Below, one piece after another: positions 31,805 through 40,310 of a stretch of 64,000 nucleotides of DNA. Under the pieces are notes generated by a model. It was not told the origin of the DNA. It did no database searches and saw only the letters and a list, made by a program, of their open reading frames with translations. Both the position numbers and the translations under genes were made by a program. Each line of letters begins with the position of its first letter. Positions within the stretch are counted from its first letter, which is position 1. The stretch covers positions 121,839 through 185,838 of the forward strand of contig NZ_QTPP01000013.1 of NCBI RefSeq assembly GCF_003853415.1, in the 5' to 3' direction. This stretch comes from Burkholderia sp. Bp9142. Lineage in GTDB: Bacteria; Pseudomonadota; Gammaproteobacteria; Burkholderiales; Burkholderiaceae.

Positions 31805-32032
31805 TCACGCGTCGGCGCCTCCAAAGCCGCAGCCGCCGCCGTGCCGCTGCATGCACTGCACGACCGACAGCCCGTCGGCAGTCAGCGCGGGACGGCTCGC
31901 GCCCGACGCGTCGAGGCGCATCTCGATCAGTTGTTGTTCGACTAGGGCGACGACGTCGTCGCTGTCGGGCTGGATCTGTTCCGGTGCGCGATGTACCAGG
32001 AACAGTGCGGCAAATTCATGTGCTGTCAGCAT
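31805..32032 (-). CDS. small conserved hypothetical protein
   Basis: A 75-residue protein, mostly helical for 45 residues (MLTAHEFAALFLVHRAPEQI ...), ending in a His/Gly/Cys-rich tail (C-M-Q-R-H-G-G-G-C-G-F-G-G). The start ATG 32032 follows GGGAGGAG; an ATG 15 nt upstream is less well placed. A sigma-54 element with full TGGCACG lies at 32121-32136, and a candidate enhancer site at 32211-32228. No function recognised; the Cys/His tail could bind metal. Confidence 0.65.
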   Translation of the reverse strand: MLTAHEFAALFLVHRAPEQIQPDSDDVVALVEQQLIEMRLDASGASRPALTADGLSVVQCMQRHGGGCGFGGADA

Positions 32033-32120
32033 GTTGTCTCCTCCCATTGACGGCTTGACGCGATGCGGCGGGGCATCGCGACGGCGCGGGTGCGAATCGT
32101 GCGCCGCAATAAGGGATACA

Positions 32121-32136
32121 TGCAGGGAGCGTGCCA
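32121..32136 (-). promoter_or_regulatory. sigma-54 promoter candidate for the 75-residue gene
   Basis: Minus strand TGGCACGCTCCCTGCA (32136 to 32121): complete TGGCACG -24 box, CTGC -12 box, N10 spacing. About 89 nt before ATG 32032. Confidence 0.6.
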
Positions 32137-32210
32137 GTATGTGGGACGAAGAAGCCCCGTGAGCAGCCGGCGCGCGGCGCGATGTGTCACTTCAGGCCGA
32201 GCGGGAGGCG

Positions 32211-32228
32211 CTGCAAAGTTTTCAACGG
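32211..32228. promoter_or_regulatory. candidate sigma-54 activator site (UAS)
   Basis: CTGCAAAGTTTTCAACGG, shared almost exactly with 33378-33395 and partly with 44453-44470. It lies 75 bp upstream of the sigma-54 element at 32121-32136. Confidence 0.45.
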
Positions 32229-32287
32229 CGTGTAATGGCGCGCCAAGGGGGCACGATGCGGCACGCGCGCCACCCGCGCCGCGCGAA

Positions 32288-32629
32288 TCACGACTTCCGC
32301 GAGCGGAGCAGCCCGGCGCGCGCTGTCTTGCCCGCCGCCTTGTCGCGCACCCGGAAGTAGCCGCTGTGCAGTTCCACGCCGCCCTTGCCGTCGGCGAGCA
32401 CTTCCTCGCACGCGGCCTCGATGCGCGCGCGGCCGCGGTCGAACGCGTCGCGCAGATCGGCTTCGAGCGCGGAGCGCGCGCCGAAATGATCCTCGAGCGC
32501 CTCGACCGTGATCGCGCAGATCAGCGGCTTCCCGTCGACCTCGACGACGAAGCGCATCTGCAGCACCGCGCCGTCGAACTCGGGCGGAGCATCGGTCAGC
32601 GTCACGTGATGAACGGAGTCGGCCGGCAT
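32288..32629 (-). CDS. DUF1488-like protein
   Basis: A 113-residue protein with the DUF1488-type core V-L-Q-M-R-F-V-V-E-V-D-G-K-P-L-I-C-A-I followed by T-V-E-A-L-E-D-H-F-G, then a helical C-terminus with a basic end. Function unknown. ATG 32629 lies 5 nt after the stop of the DJ-1/PfpI gene, so the two are one operon, driven by the sigma-54 element at 33232-33246. Confidence 0.75.
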   Translation of the reverse strand: MPADSVHHVTLTDAPPEFDGAVLQMRFVVEVDGKPLICAITVEALEDHFGARSALEADLRDAFDRGRARIEAACEEVLADGKGGVELHSGYFRVRDKAAGKTARAGLLRSRKS

Positions 32630-32634
32630 GTCGC

Positions 32635-33183
32635 TCACGCTCCCCGCGACGCGAGGCACTGCACCAGCGCGCCGTTGAAGGCGGGCAGGTCGGCGGGCTT
32701 GCGGCTCGTGATCAGGTTGCCGTCGCGCATGACCTCCTGGTCGACCCACTTGCCGCCCGCGTTGCGGATGTCGTCCTGCAGGCTCGGCCAGCTCGTCATC
32801 GTGCGGCCGTCCACCAGCCCGGACGAGACGAGCAGCCAGCCGCCGTGACAGATCGCCGCGATGGGCTTGCCCGCGCCGACGGCCGCGGTCACGAACTCGC
32901 GCGCGGCCGGCAGCATCCGGATCGCGTCGCCGTTGACGACGCCGCCCGGCAGCACGACCGCGTCGTAGTCGCCTTCGCGTGCGTCGTCGAACGTGCGGTC
33001 GACCTTCACGCGATCGCCCTTGTCGACGTGCCTGAATCCCTGGATCTCGCCGCGCTGCTGCGAAATCACGTCGACGTGCGCGCCTTCGGCCGTCAGCGCG
33101 CGCTGCGGTTCGACGAGCTCGGCTTCCTCGAAGCCGTCGACCGCGAGTATCGCTACCTTGCGTTGGTCCAGCTTGCCGATCAT
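32635..33183 (-). CDS. DJ-1/PfpI-family protein (YhbO-like)
   Basis: A 182-residue class I glutamine amidotransferase-like protein of the PfpI/YhbO group. The nucleophile elbow is A-I-C-H-G-G-W (Cys-His pair), with the upstream Glu in D-G-F-E-E-A-E-L and P-G-G-V-V-N-G-D. Members are stress-induced and have been described as proteases or as deglycases/glyoxalases; the true activity is debated. ATG 33183 follows GGGAGCG. Cotranscribed with the DUF1488-like gene. Confidence 0.92.
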   Translation of the reverse strand: MIGKLDQRKVAILAVDGFEEAELVEPQRALTAEGAHVDVISQQRGEIQGFRHVDKGDRVKVDRTFDDAREGDYDAVVLPGGVVNGDAIRMLPAAREFVTAAVGAGKPIAAICHGGWLLVSSGLVDGRTMTSWPSLQDDIRNAGGKWVDQEVMRDGNLITSRKPADLPAFNGALVQCLASRGA

Positions 33184-33231
33184 GGAACGCTCCCTGTCGT
33201 TGCGGCACCGGTCGTGCCATGCCCGTCGCGC

Positions 33232-33246
33232 AGCAATCGGCGTGCC
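33232..33246 (-). promoter_or_regulatory. sigma-54 promoter candidate for the DJ-1/PfpI operon
   Basis: Minus strand GGCACGCCGATTGCT (33246 to 33232): consensus -24 and -12 boxes with N10 spacing, 49 nt before ATG 33183. Confidence 0.7.
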
Positions 33247-33377
33247 GCGCCTCGATGGATTCATGCCGTACGACCCCGTTTCGGCGGGGCGCGACCCGCA
33301 ATCGCCAGACGATGGCGCGTACGTGTGCCGCCACGTGGTGCGCGCGGCGGGCCGCGTCACACCGCGCCGCGCGGCGT

Positions 33378-33395
33378 CTGCAAAGATTTCAACGG
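33378..33395. promoter_or_regulatory. candidate sigma-54 activator site (UAS)
   Basis: CTGCAAAGATTTCAACGG, one base different from the copy at 32211-32228. It lies about 132 bp upstream of the sigma-54 element at 33232-33246, within enhancer range. Confidence 0.45.
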
Positions 33396-33474
33396 GATGT
33401 GTAACGCGTCCGCATTCAGCGGAACCGCCGGCGGGCTTCGTGCGAGGCTGCGCGCGCGAACTGCCACGCCACGC

Positions 33475-33840
33475 TCACTGCAGGTGACGCGCGGCGTCGA
33501 GCATCGCGTCCGTCAACTCGACCGTCAGCGTCAGGTCCTCGGTCACGTCCGGCAGCGAGTCGAGCGTCGCCTGCACGCTTTCGTGCAGCATCACATGCAC
33601 GCGCCTCCGTGCGCCGTCGTCGAGGTCCGCATAGCGCTCCATCGTGTCGCAGTCCAGCGCGAGCACGACCGCGTGCCGCGCGGCATCGGGCGGCGCATCG
33701 GACGCGCGCGCCCACGCCGCATGAAACTTGATCCTGCCGGTCGCGACGTCGAGATGCACCGTCGTATCGAGATCGTCGGTATCGACCGCTTCGGTGTCCA
33801 GCTCGCTGTCGTCGAGCGAGATCCGGGAATTCGATTGCAT
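33475..33840 (-). CDS. DUF3022-like conserved protein, paralogue of 40311-40697
   Basis: A 121-residue acidic protein; ATG 33840 has AGGAGG 6 nt upstream. The second half (H-A-V-V-L-A-L-D-C-D-T-M-E-R-Y ... L-T-V-E-L-T-D-A-M-L-D-A-A) aligns by eye with the protein at 40311-40697 ([15 protein letters not shown] ... [13 protein letters not shown]), so I group both as DUF3022-like. Function unknown. The heptamer repeat (33880-33956) occupies the space before it. I found no sigma-54 element of its own; it may be read from the promoter at 34420-34434. Confidence 0.7.
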   Translation of the reverse strand: MQSNSRISLDDSELDTEAVDTDDLDTTVHLDVATGRIKFHAAWARASDAPPDAARHAVVLALDCDTMERYADLDDGARRRVHVMLHESVQATLDSLPDVTEDLTLTVELTDAMLDAARHLQ

Positions 33841-33879
33841 GATGTCCTCCTGCGTGGTGGCGGCGTGCCGGCCCCGCGG

Positions 33880-33956
33880 CCGGCACCCGGCACCCGGCAC
33901 CCGGCACCCGGCATGCGGCATGCGGCATGCGGCATCCGGCGGCCGGCGGCCGGCGG
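33880..33956. repeat. 7-bp tandem repeat, 11 units in three variants
   Basis: Consecutive heptamers: CCGGCAC four times, CCGGCAT once, GCGGCAT three times, CCGGCGG three times, with no interruptions. The array fills the gap between the DUF3022-like gene and the Gly-rich secreted protein. It may vary in copy number between strains. Confidence 0.9.
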
Positions 33957-34001
33957 CCGCCATCGCGCCGCGCCGGCCGTGCCGGCGCGACACCGAGATC
34001 G

Positions 34002-34364
34002 TCAGTAACCGCTGGAACCCGTGCCGCCGGCACCGCCCATGCCGCCATTTCCGGCGCTGCCGGCGCTACCGCTGCCGCCGGCCCCGGCACCGGTCGGGCC
34101 ACCCGGCTTGGTCCGCACGGGCGGGCGCGGGCCGCGCGGCTCCCGCATGCGGGTCGCGGGCGGCGGTGCTGCGGCATTCCCGTTCGACAGGCCGCCCGTG
34201 CCCTGTGCCGACGTATCCGGTGGCGACAGGATCGGCGCGCCGGTGCCCTCGTCCGGACGCTGCGAGTTCTGTGCCCACGCGGCCGGCGCCGCGGCGACGA
34301 GCGCGACGGCCGCGCACGCGAGGATCCGGCGCGCGACGGATTTCGATTCGGATGCTGCCTTCAT
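34002..34364 (-). CDS. small exported Pro/Gly-rich protein
   Basis: A 120-residue protein with a clear Sec signal peptide (A-R-R-I-L-A-C-A-A-V-A-L-V-A-A-A-P-A-A-W-A, cleavage near residue 31). The mature part is short, Pro-rich, then Gly/Ser-rich. No domain recognised. ATG 34364 follows GGGAG. A sigma-54 element lies 56 nt upstream (34420-34434), back-to-back with that of the DUF3175 gene. Probably periplasmic. Confidence 0.7.
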   Translation of the reverse strand: MKAASESKSVARRILACAAVALVAAAPAAWAQNSQRPDEGTGAPILSPPDTSAQGTGGLSNGNAAAPPPATRMREPRGPRPPVRTKPGGPTGAGAGGSGSAGSAGNGGMGGAGGTGSSGY

Positions 34365-34419
34365 GGAACGTTCTCCCTCAATGGAACCGCGGTCGTGGCA
34401 TTTCCCGCGCGTACGGTTC

Positions 34420-34434
34420 AGCAAGGCCCGTGCC
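34420..34434 (-). promoter_or_regulatory. sigma-54 promoter candidate for the Gly-rich exported protein
   Basis: Minus strand GGCACGGGCCTTGCT (34434 to 34420): consensus boxes with N10 spacing, about 56 nt before ATG 34364. Only 11 bp separate it from the divergent element at 34446. Confidence 0.7.
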
Positions 34435-34445
34435 GTCAGCGATGC

Positions 34446-34460
34446 GGCACGCGGCTTGCG
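34446..34460 (+). promoter_or_regulatory. sigma-54 promoter candidate for the DUF3175 gene
   Basis: GGCACGCGGCTTGCG: consensus -24 box and TTGC, N10 spacing, 46 nt before ATG 34507. Confidence 0.7.
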
Positions 34461-34506
34461 GCGCCCATGACCAACGCCCCATCCCGATCCCGTACGGAGT
34501 CCTGCG

Positions 34507-34863
34507 ATGTCGTCAGCTTCCGCTTCCCGTCCGCAAGGCAAACGCGCGACACGCCGCCCGGGCCGTGCGCGCGGCAACGATCCGCATCACCGCAAGCGCT
34601 GGTCCGCCGACGTGATGCAAAAAAGCGATGCGCTCGACCTCGAGCCCGAGATCTTCAAGTCCGACGATCCGGGTGCGATCGCAGCCTCCCTCAAGCGCTC
34701 GGCCGAACGCAGCCGCCGCCGCAAGGCGTCGCCGTTCCAGTCGGCGATGTCGATGCTGAACTTCTACGTGAACCGCGCGGGCCGTAACCTGCCGAAAACG
34801 CGCCGCGCGACGCTCGAACGCGCGAAGCGCAAACTGCGCGAGGCGTTCGGCCGCAAGCCGTGA
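34507..34863 (+). CDS. DUF3175 domain protein
   Basis: A 118-residue basic protein. The core W-S-A-D-V-x-x-x-S-D-A-L-D-L-E ... D-D-P-x-A-I-A-A-S-L-K-R-S-A-E and M-S-M-L-x-F-Y-x-N-R-A-G-R-N-L matches DUF3175. Families of this type are small proteins often found near stress genes and Ku/LigD, but with no defined activity; the high Arg/Lys content would suit nucleic-acid binding (inference). Start ATG 34507, with a sigma-54 element upstream. Confidence 0.85.
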   Translation: MSSASASRPQGKRATRRPGRARGNDPHHRKRWSADVMQKSDALDLEPEIFKSDDPGAIAASLKRSAERSRRRKASPFQSAMSMLNFYVNRAGRNLPKTRRATLERAKRKLREAFGRKP

Positions 34864-34905
34864 CGGCACCCGCCTGCTCCGTATCGACCTGTTCCGCCGG
34901 CCCTC

Positions 34906-36225
34906 ATGCATGAAACGCTGTGGTATCTGATCGTCGGCGCGGTGCTGATGGGCATGGGCATCGCGACCTCGGCGCTGCGTCACCTGCCGTGCAGCACCGC
35001 GATGGTCTATCTGGCGCTCGGCGTCGCGCTCGGCCCGTCCGGCGCCGGCCTCCTGCATCTCGACATCGCGCGCGACGCGCAACTGCTGCGCGAGATCGTC
35101 GAGGTCGCGCTGCTGGTGTCGCTGTTCGCGATCGGGCTGCGGCTGCGCGTGCCGCTGTCCGACGCACTGTGGCTCGTGCCGTGCCGGCTCGGCCTGCTCG
35201 CGATGATCGTCACGGTGCCGCTGCTCGCCGGCTGCGCGGTGCTGACGCTCGGTCTCGGCTGGGGTCCCGCGCTACTGCTCGCGGCGATCCTCGCGCCGAC
35301 CGACCCGGTGCTCGCGCACGACGTGCAGGTGCACGATCCCGGCGACCGCGACCTCGTGCGCTTCGCACTGTCCGGCGAAGGCGGGCTGAACGACGGGATC
35401 GCGCTGCCGTTCGCGCTCGCGGGCCTCGCGCTGTGCGGCGCGCCCGACACGCCGCACGCGCGGCCGGCGCTGTCGGGCACGTTCGCGCTGGCCGCGCTGT
35501 GGGGCATCGCGGGCGCGGCCGCGATCGGCGGCGTGCTCGGCGCGGCCACCACCCAGGCGATCGGCTGGCTGCGCACACGCCATGCACAGGCGCTCGGCTT
35601 CGAAAGCTTCTTCGCGCTCGCGCTGATCGTGCTGTCGTTCGGCGCCGCGCAGCGCGCGCATGCGTTCGGCTTCATCGCGACGTTCGCGGCGGGCGTCGCG
35701 ATGCGACGCGTCGAGCATCGCGCGAGCGGCGAGCGCCGGCCGCGCGAAGTGATCGGCCGGATCGATTCGGAAGACGTGGCCGCAACCGAGAAACATCCGG
35801 AGAAAGCCCACGCGTTCATGACCGAATCGGTGCTCGATTTCACGATCGAGCTCGAACGGATCGCGGAAGCGCTCGTGATGACGATGATCGGCAGCGTGCT
35901 GGGGACGCTGTCGGCTCCGCTCGTCACGTGGGGCGCGGTTGCGCTGTCGGTCGTGCTGTTCCTGGCCGTGCGGCCGGCGGCGGTGCTGCTGACGCTCACC
36001 GGCTCGCGCGCGACGCATGCGCAACGGCGGCTGATGGCCTGGTTCGGCATACGCGGAATCGGCTCGTTCTACTACCTGCTGTTCGCGCTCGAACACGGGC
36101 CGTCCAGCGCGGTGCGGCCGCTCGCGGCACCGGTGCTCGCCGTCGTGTCGGCATCGGTGATCGCGCATGGCATATCGGCGACGCCGCTGATGGACTGGTA
36201 TTACCGGCTGCAGCACCGGCGCTGA
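34906..36225 (+). CDS. CPA1-type Na+(K+)/H+ antiporter
   Basis: A 439-residue inner-membrane protein with about 12 hydrophobic segments. The ion-binding region reads A-I-L-A-P-T-D-P-V-L-A-H-D-V and G-E-G-G-L-N-D-G-I-A-L-P-F, the paired motifs of NhaP/CPA1 carriers, followed by G-I-R-G-I-G-S-F-Y-Y-L near the end. It would exchange Na+ or K+ for H+ and help with pH and osmotic stress. It starts 42 nt after the DUF3175 gene on the same strand and may share its sigma-54 promoter. An acidic loop (~residues 283-305) is cytosolic by prediction. Confidence 0.93.
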   Translation: MHETLWYLIVGAVLMGMGIATSALRHLPCSTAMVYLALGVALGPSGAGLLHLDIARDAQLLREIVEVALLVSLFAIGLRLRVPLSDALWLVPCRLGLLAMIVTVPLLAGCAVLTLGLGWGPALLLAAILAPTDPVLAHDVQVHDPGDRDLVRFALSGEGGLNDGIALPFALAGLALCGAPDTPHARPALSGTFALAALWGIAGAAAIGGVLGAATTQAIGWLRTRHAQALGFESFFALALIVLSFGAAQRAHAFGFIATFAAGVAMRRVEHRASGERRPREVIGRIDSEDVAATEKHPEKAHAFMTESVLDFTIELERIAEALVMTMIGSVLGTLSAPLVTWGAVALSVVLFLAVRPAAVLLTLTGSRATHAQRRLMAWFGIRGIGSFYYLLFALEHGPSSAVRPLAAPVLAVVSASVIAHGISATPLMDWYYRLQHRR

Positions 36226-36235
36226 CGGTGTCATG

Positions 36236-39049
36236 TCATGTCGAGCCGAGCCGCGCGCGCATCCGCGCGGTGATCCGCTGGCGCGTGCCGGCATAGCCTT
36301 CCCACGGATCGCGCTCGAGCCGGTCGAGGCGTTCGTGCAGCGTGTCGATCGTCCATTGCGCGCCGCCCGTCGTGTCGGGCACCTCGTCCCAGCGCAGCGG
36401 CACCGATACGCCCATCCCGGGCCGCGCGCGCGCCGAATATGCGGCGATCGTGCTCGCGCCGCGGCCGTTGCGCAGATAGTCGATGAAGATCCTGCCGCGC
36501 CGGTGCTTCGGCCCCATCGTCGCGGTGAAGCGATCGGGCAATGCATTGGCGACATGCTGCGCGACCGCACGCGAGAAGTCCTTCACGTCGTCCCATCCCG
36601 TGTGCCGCGCGATCGGCACGACGACGTGCAGCCCCTTGCCGCCGCTCGTCTTGCAGAACGATGCGAGACCGAGTTCGTCGAGCAGCCCGCGCATCAGTTG
36701 CGCGGCTTCGATCATCGCGCTCCACGGCAGCGCCGGATCGGGATCGAGGTCGAACACGATCCGGTCCGGCCGCTCGATGTTCGACGCGTGCGCGTTCCAC
36801 GTATGCAGTTCGATCGTGCCCATCTGCGCGGCGCCGAGCAGCGCGTCGACATTGTCGAGCGACAGCAGCGGGCCATGGCCCGGATCGAGCCCCGCGTGTT
36901 GCGTGACGAACGGGATTTCGCGGCGCTTCGCGTGCTTCTGGAAGAACAGCTCGCCCGCGATGTCGCCGGGCGCGCGCACGAGCGCCACGGGCCGGCCCTT
37001 CAGGTCCGGCAGCAGCCACGGCGCAACCCATTGCCAGTAATGCGCGAGATCGATCTTGCGCGTGCCGCTGCGCGGATCGAGCACGCGATCGGGATGCGTC
37101 ATGCGCACGCGGCCGAGCAGGCCGGGGCTATCGTCGTCCGCGGCGCGAGCGGATGCGCGTGAACGCGCGTGGTGCTTGCGGCCGCGCGTATCGCGATCGG
37201 CCGGCGACGCGTGCTTGCGCTTGTCGTGGTGCGCGGTTTGACGCTGCTCCATCGTCACCTCCGTTTCCGCATGCTTCGGCACTTCACGGACGATCTGCGC
37301 CGCCGGCTTGTCGTCGCGCAGCGCGATGAACGCGGCCTGCCGCACGATGCCGTCGCCGGTCCATTCCGCGAACGCGCATTCGGCGACGAGCGTCGGCTCG
37401 ATCCAGTGCACGCGCGTGCGCGTGCGTTCGCGTGGCGGCGGATCGAACGGCGTCGTGTCGCGCTCGTGCTTGCGCAGGATCGCGGCGAGCCGGTCGAGCA
37501 TCCTCGTGTCGAAGCCCGTGCCGACACGGCCGACGTAGCGCAGCGGCACCGGCCCGCGCCGCCGCTTGCCGTCCGGCGCCGGTTCATGCACGCCGAGCAG
37601 CAGCGCACCGAAACCGTGGCGGCTGCCGGACGGCTCGGTATAGCCGCCGATCACGAACTCCTGCCGGCGCCGGCATTTGAGCTTGATCCAGGCCGGCGAG
37701 CGTCCGGCGCGATAGCGCGACTCCGCGCGCTTGCCGATCAGCCCTTCGAGGCCGGTATCGCATGCGCTCGCGATCAGCGAGGCGACGTCGTCGCCGAGAT
37801 CGGGCGAAAAGCGCAGCCGCGCGGGGTCGCTGTCGGCGAGCAGCGGTTCGAGCAACGCGCGGCGCGCGTTGAGCGGTGCGTCGCGCAGGTCGTAACCGTC
37901 GAGATAGGGCAAGTCGAACACGAACCAGGTGACCGCGTCCGAATGCCCTGCGCCGAGCGCGTTCTGCAGCGCCTGGAAATCGGGAAGACCGTTCGCGCCG
38001 AGCACGACGGCCTCGCCGTCGAGCCAGGCGCCTTCGACGTCGAGCGCCGCGAGCGCGTCGCGTTGCGCGCGCAGCTTCGCGGTCCAGTCGCGGCCTTCGC
38101 GCGTCATCAGCTTCACATGCCGGCGCGCGCCCTTCCCGGCAATGCGCGCGAGGATCCGGTAGCCGTCGAACTTCAGTTCGTAGCGCCAGTCGCCCTGCGT
38201 CGGCGGACCGTCGACCAGCGTCGCGAGCTGTGGCGCGACGCGTTCGGGCAGCGCAGCGCGCACCGCGCCTTCGATATCGGAAGGATCGACGGGCGGGCGG
38301 GCCTGGTCGTCATGTCGTGCGGCGCGTTTGCCGTGTTTGTCTCGCTTGCCGCGCTTTTCACGTTCGCCGGCCTTGTCGCCCCGGTCGCGCGGCGTACCGC
38401 GCGCACGCGTCGAACCGCCGTCGGAACGCGCCCGCGCCGACGTTGCCGCGCCGTCATGCACACTCCCCGGCCGCTCGCCGACGACGTCGAATTCAGCCGT
38501 GCCGCGCGCATCGTCGTCGCGCTCCTTGATCAGCAGCCACTGCTCCTGCCGTCCCTGCTGCCGGCCGGTGCGCACGAGCGCCCAGCCGCCGTGCAGCTTC
38601 TCGCCATCGAGCCGGAACGTCAGCTTGCCCGCGCGGTAGCCGTCGCGCGCCTGCGCGACGCCGCCGTCGGGCGTCCATGTGCCTTCGTCCCACACGACGA
38701 CCGACCCGGCGCCGTAGTGCCCGGCCGGAATCTCGCCTTCGAACGACGCGTATTCGAGCGGATGATCCTCGACATGCACGGCGAGGCGCCTCACCGACGG
38801 ATCGACGCTCGGCCCCTTCGGTACGGCCCACGACTTCAGCGTGCCGTCGAGTTCGAGCCGGAAGTCGTAATGCAGGCGCCGCGCGTGGTGTTCCTGGATC
38901 ACGAAGCGCAGCGGATGACGGGCGTGCGAAGCCGGCCGCGCGTCGGGCTTCGCGCCCGCCTTCGCACGCCGCCGCCCATGCGCCCCTTCGGGTTCCGGCG
39001 TCGCGCCGAAGTGGCGTTTGCGGCGATACGGATCGAGCTTGGCGGCCAT
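36236..39049 (-). CDS. ligD: multifunctional NHEJ DNA ligase D
   Basis: A 937-residue three-domain protein in Pseudomonas-type order. Residues ~45-185 are the 3'-phosphoesterase (F-V-I-Q-E-H-H-A-R-R-L-H-Y-D-F-R with H60/D62). Residues ~270-590 are the ATP-dependent ligase, with lysine K293 in E-L-K-F-D-G-Y-R. Residues ~650-937 are the polymerase/primase, with F-D-L-D-P-D (D767, D769). A low-complexity charged linker (~200-255) joins the first two and another (~600-640) the last two. With Ku it repairs double-strand breaks by end joining. The start is ATG 39049, after GAGGTGACGCG; the gene is 24 nt downstream of ku. Confidence 0.97.
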   Translation of the reverse strand: MAAKLDPYRRKRHFGATPEPEGAHGRRRAKAGAKPDARPASHARHPLRFVIQEHHARRLHYDFRLELDGTLKSWAVPKGPSVDPSVRRLAVHVEDHPLEYASFEGEIPAGHYGAGSVVVWDEGTWTPDGGVAQARDGYRAGKLTFRLDGEKLHGGWALVRTGRQQGRQEQWLLIKERDDDARGTAEFDVVGERPGSVHDGAATSARARSDGGSTRARGTPRDRGDKAGEREKRGKRDKHGKRAARHDDQARPPVDPSDIEGAVRAALPERVAPQLATLVDGPPTQGDWRYELKFDGYRILARIAGKGARRHVKLMTREGRDWTAKLRAQRDALAALDVEGAWLDGEAVVLGANGLPDFQALQNALGAGHSDAVTWFVFDLPYLDGYDLRDAPLNARRALLEPLLADSDPARLRFSPDLGDDVASLIASACDTGLEGLIGKRAESRYRAGRSPAWIKLKCRRRQEFVIGGYTEPSGSRHGFGALLLGVHEPAPDGKRRRGPVPLRYVGRVGTGFDTRMLDRLAAILRKHERDTTPFDPPPRERTRTRVHWIEPTLVAECAFAEWTGDGIVRQAAFIALRDDKPAAQIVREVPKHAETEVTMEQRQTAHHDKRKHASPADRDTRGRKHHARSRASARAADDDSPGLLGRVRMTHPDRVLDPRSGTRKIDLAHYWQWVAPWLLPDLKGRPVALVRAPGDIAGELFFQKHAKRREIPFVTQHAGLDPGHGPLLSLDNVDALLGAAQMGTIELHTWNAHASNIERPDRIVFDLDPDPALPWSAMIEAAQLMRGLLDELGLASFCKTSGGKGLHVVVPIARHTGWDDVKDFSRAVAQHVANALPDRFTATMGPKHRRGRIFIDYLRNGRGASTIAAYSARARPGMGVSVPLRWDEVPDTTGGAQWTIDTLHERLDRLERDPWEGYAGTRQRITARMRARLGST

Positions 39050-39073
39050 CGCGTCACCTCGCATCGCGCGGCA

Positions 39074-40099
39074 TCATGCGGCGTGCTTGCGGTGCACGGC
39101 GGTTTTCTTCTCCGCATGCGTGCCCGCCGCGGCACGTCTTGCGGCCGGCCGTTTCGCCGCGGTCTTCGTGGCCGCCCCCTTCGGCGCCGTCTTCGCAGCC
39201 GGCTTCGCAGCCGGCTTGCGGCGCCCGCCGCCGCGCGACGTCGAGGGCGATCCATCCGCATCGTCCTCGCCCGCATCGCGCAGGTCCGCCGCACGCGCGC
39301 CGCCACCGCCCTTCAGGCTGCGCTTCAGCAGCTCGGTCAGGTCGACCACGTTGGTCGCGGTGCGTGCCGTCAGCGCCGGCCGTTCCTCGATCTCCTCGAT
39401 CTTGCCCGCGCGCACCTTGCGCTCGACCAGCTCGAGGATGTCGTCGCGAAACGTGTCGTGATACTCGTCGGGCGTCCATGTGCCCGACATGTCGTCGATC
39501 AGCTTCCTGGCCATCCCGAGTTCGCGCGCGGTCACACCCGCGTGCTTCGCATCGCCGGCCGGCACCGACAGCTCGTCGAGCGGGCGCAACTCTTCCTGCC
39601 AGCGCAGCGTGTCGAGCGCGAGCAGCGGCCCGACCGGGATCAGCGCGCCGAGATGCTGGCGGTCGCGCATCACGACCAGCGCGATGCCGATCTTGCCGCT
39701 GTCCTTCAGCGCGTCTCGCAACAGCGCGTAGACCTTCTCGCCCTTGCGGTCCGGCACGAGGTAGTACGGCGTGTCGAGATACAGGAACGACACCGCGTCC
39801 TCGTCGACGAAGGTCAGGATGTCGACGGTCTGCGTCGACTCGGGGTTCGCCGCGCGGATTTCCTCGTCGGTCAGCACGACATAGCGCTCCTTCTCGTACT
39901 CATAGCCGCGCACGATGTCCTCGCGCATGACTTCCTTGCCGGTGCGCTTGTTGATCTGCCGGTAGCCGACCGGATCCATCGAGCGCTTGTCGAGCAGCCG
40001 GAACGACGGCTTCACGGTGCGCGTCGCCGGGAACAGCTGCACGGGCACGTGAACGAGTCCGAAGCTGATCGCGCCTTTCCATATCATCCGGGGTGCCAT
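39074..40099 (-). CDS. ku: Ku-family DNA end-binding protein
   Basis: A 341-residue bacterial Ku. It begins M-A-P-R-M-I-W-K-G-A-I-S-F-G-L-V-H-V-P-V and has the family's G-Y-x-Y-E-K-E-R-Y-V-V-L-T-D-E-E. It forms the homodimeric ring that binds DNA ends and recruits LigD. After residue ~260 comes a long Lys/Ala/Pro-rich tail resembling histone H1, as in other proteobacterial Ku proteins, which would strengthen DNA binding. AGGAGG precedes ATG 40099. The 211-nt gap upstream holds no gene and no sigma-54 element I can see. Confidence 0.97.
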   Translation of the reverse strand: MAPRMIWKGAISFGLVHVPVQLFPATRTVKPSFRLLDKRSMDPVGYRQINKRTGKEVMREDIVRGYEYEKERYVVLTDEEIRAANPESTQTVDILTFVDEDAVSFLYLDTPYYLVPDRKGEKVYALLRDALKDSGKIGIALVVMRDRQHLGALIPVGPLLALDTLRWQEELRPLDELSVPAGDAKHAGVTARELGMARKLIDDMSGTWTPDEYHDTFRDDILELVERKVRAGKIEEIEERPALTARTATNVVDLTELLKRSLKGGGGARAADLRDAGEDDADGSPSTSRGGGRRKPAAKPAAKTAPKGAATKTAAKRPAARRAAAGTHAEKKTAVHRKHAA

Positions 40100-40310
40100 G
40101 CCTGTCCTCCTTTGCTGCGTGTGTGCCCGCCGCCCGAAGCGGCGGACGCCCCGCGCGGCGCTACGCCGGCACGTCCTCGCATCGGGTCGGTGAAGGGCGG
40201 CGTGCGCGAGCGCGTCGCGGCACTCCCGGCGCCGTCACGGCAAACGGACGAGCCGCGCGGCGTGCCGACGCGGCCCGGCCGCGGTGTCGCTGCAGGCTGC
40301 GGCAGTTGCG

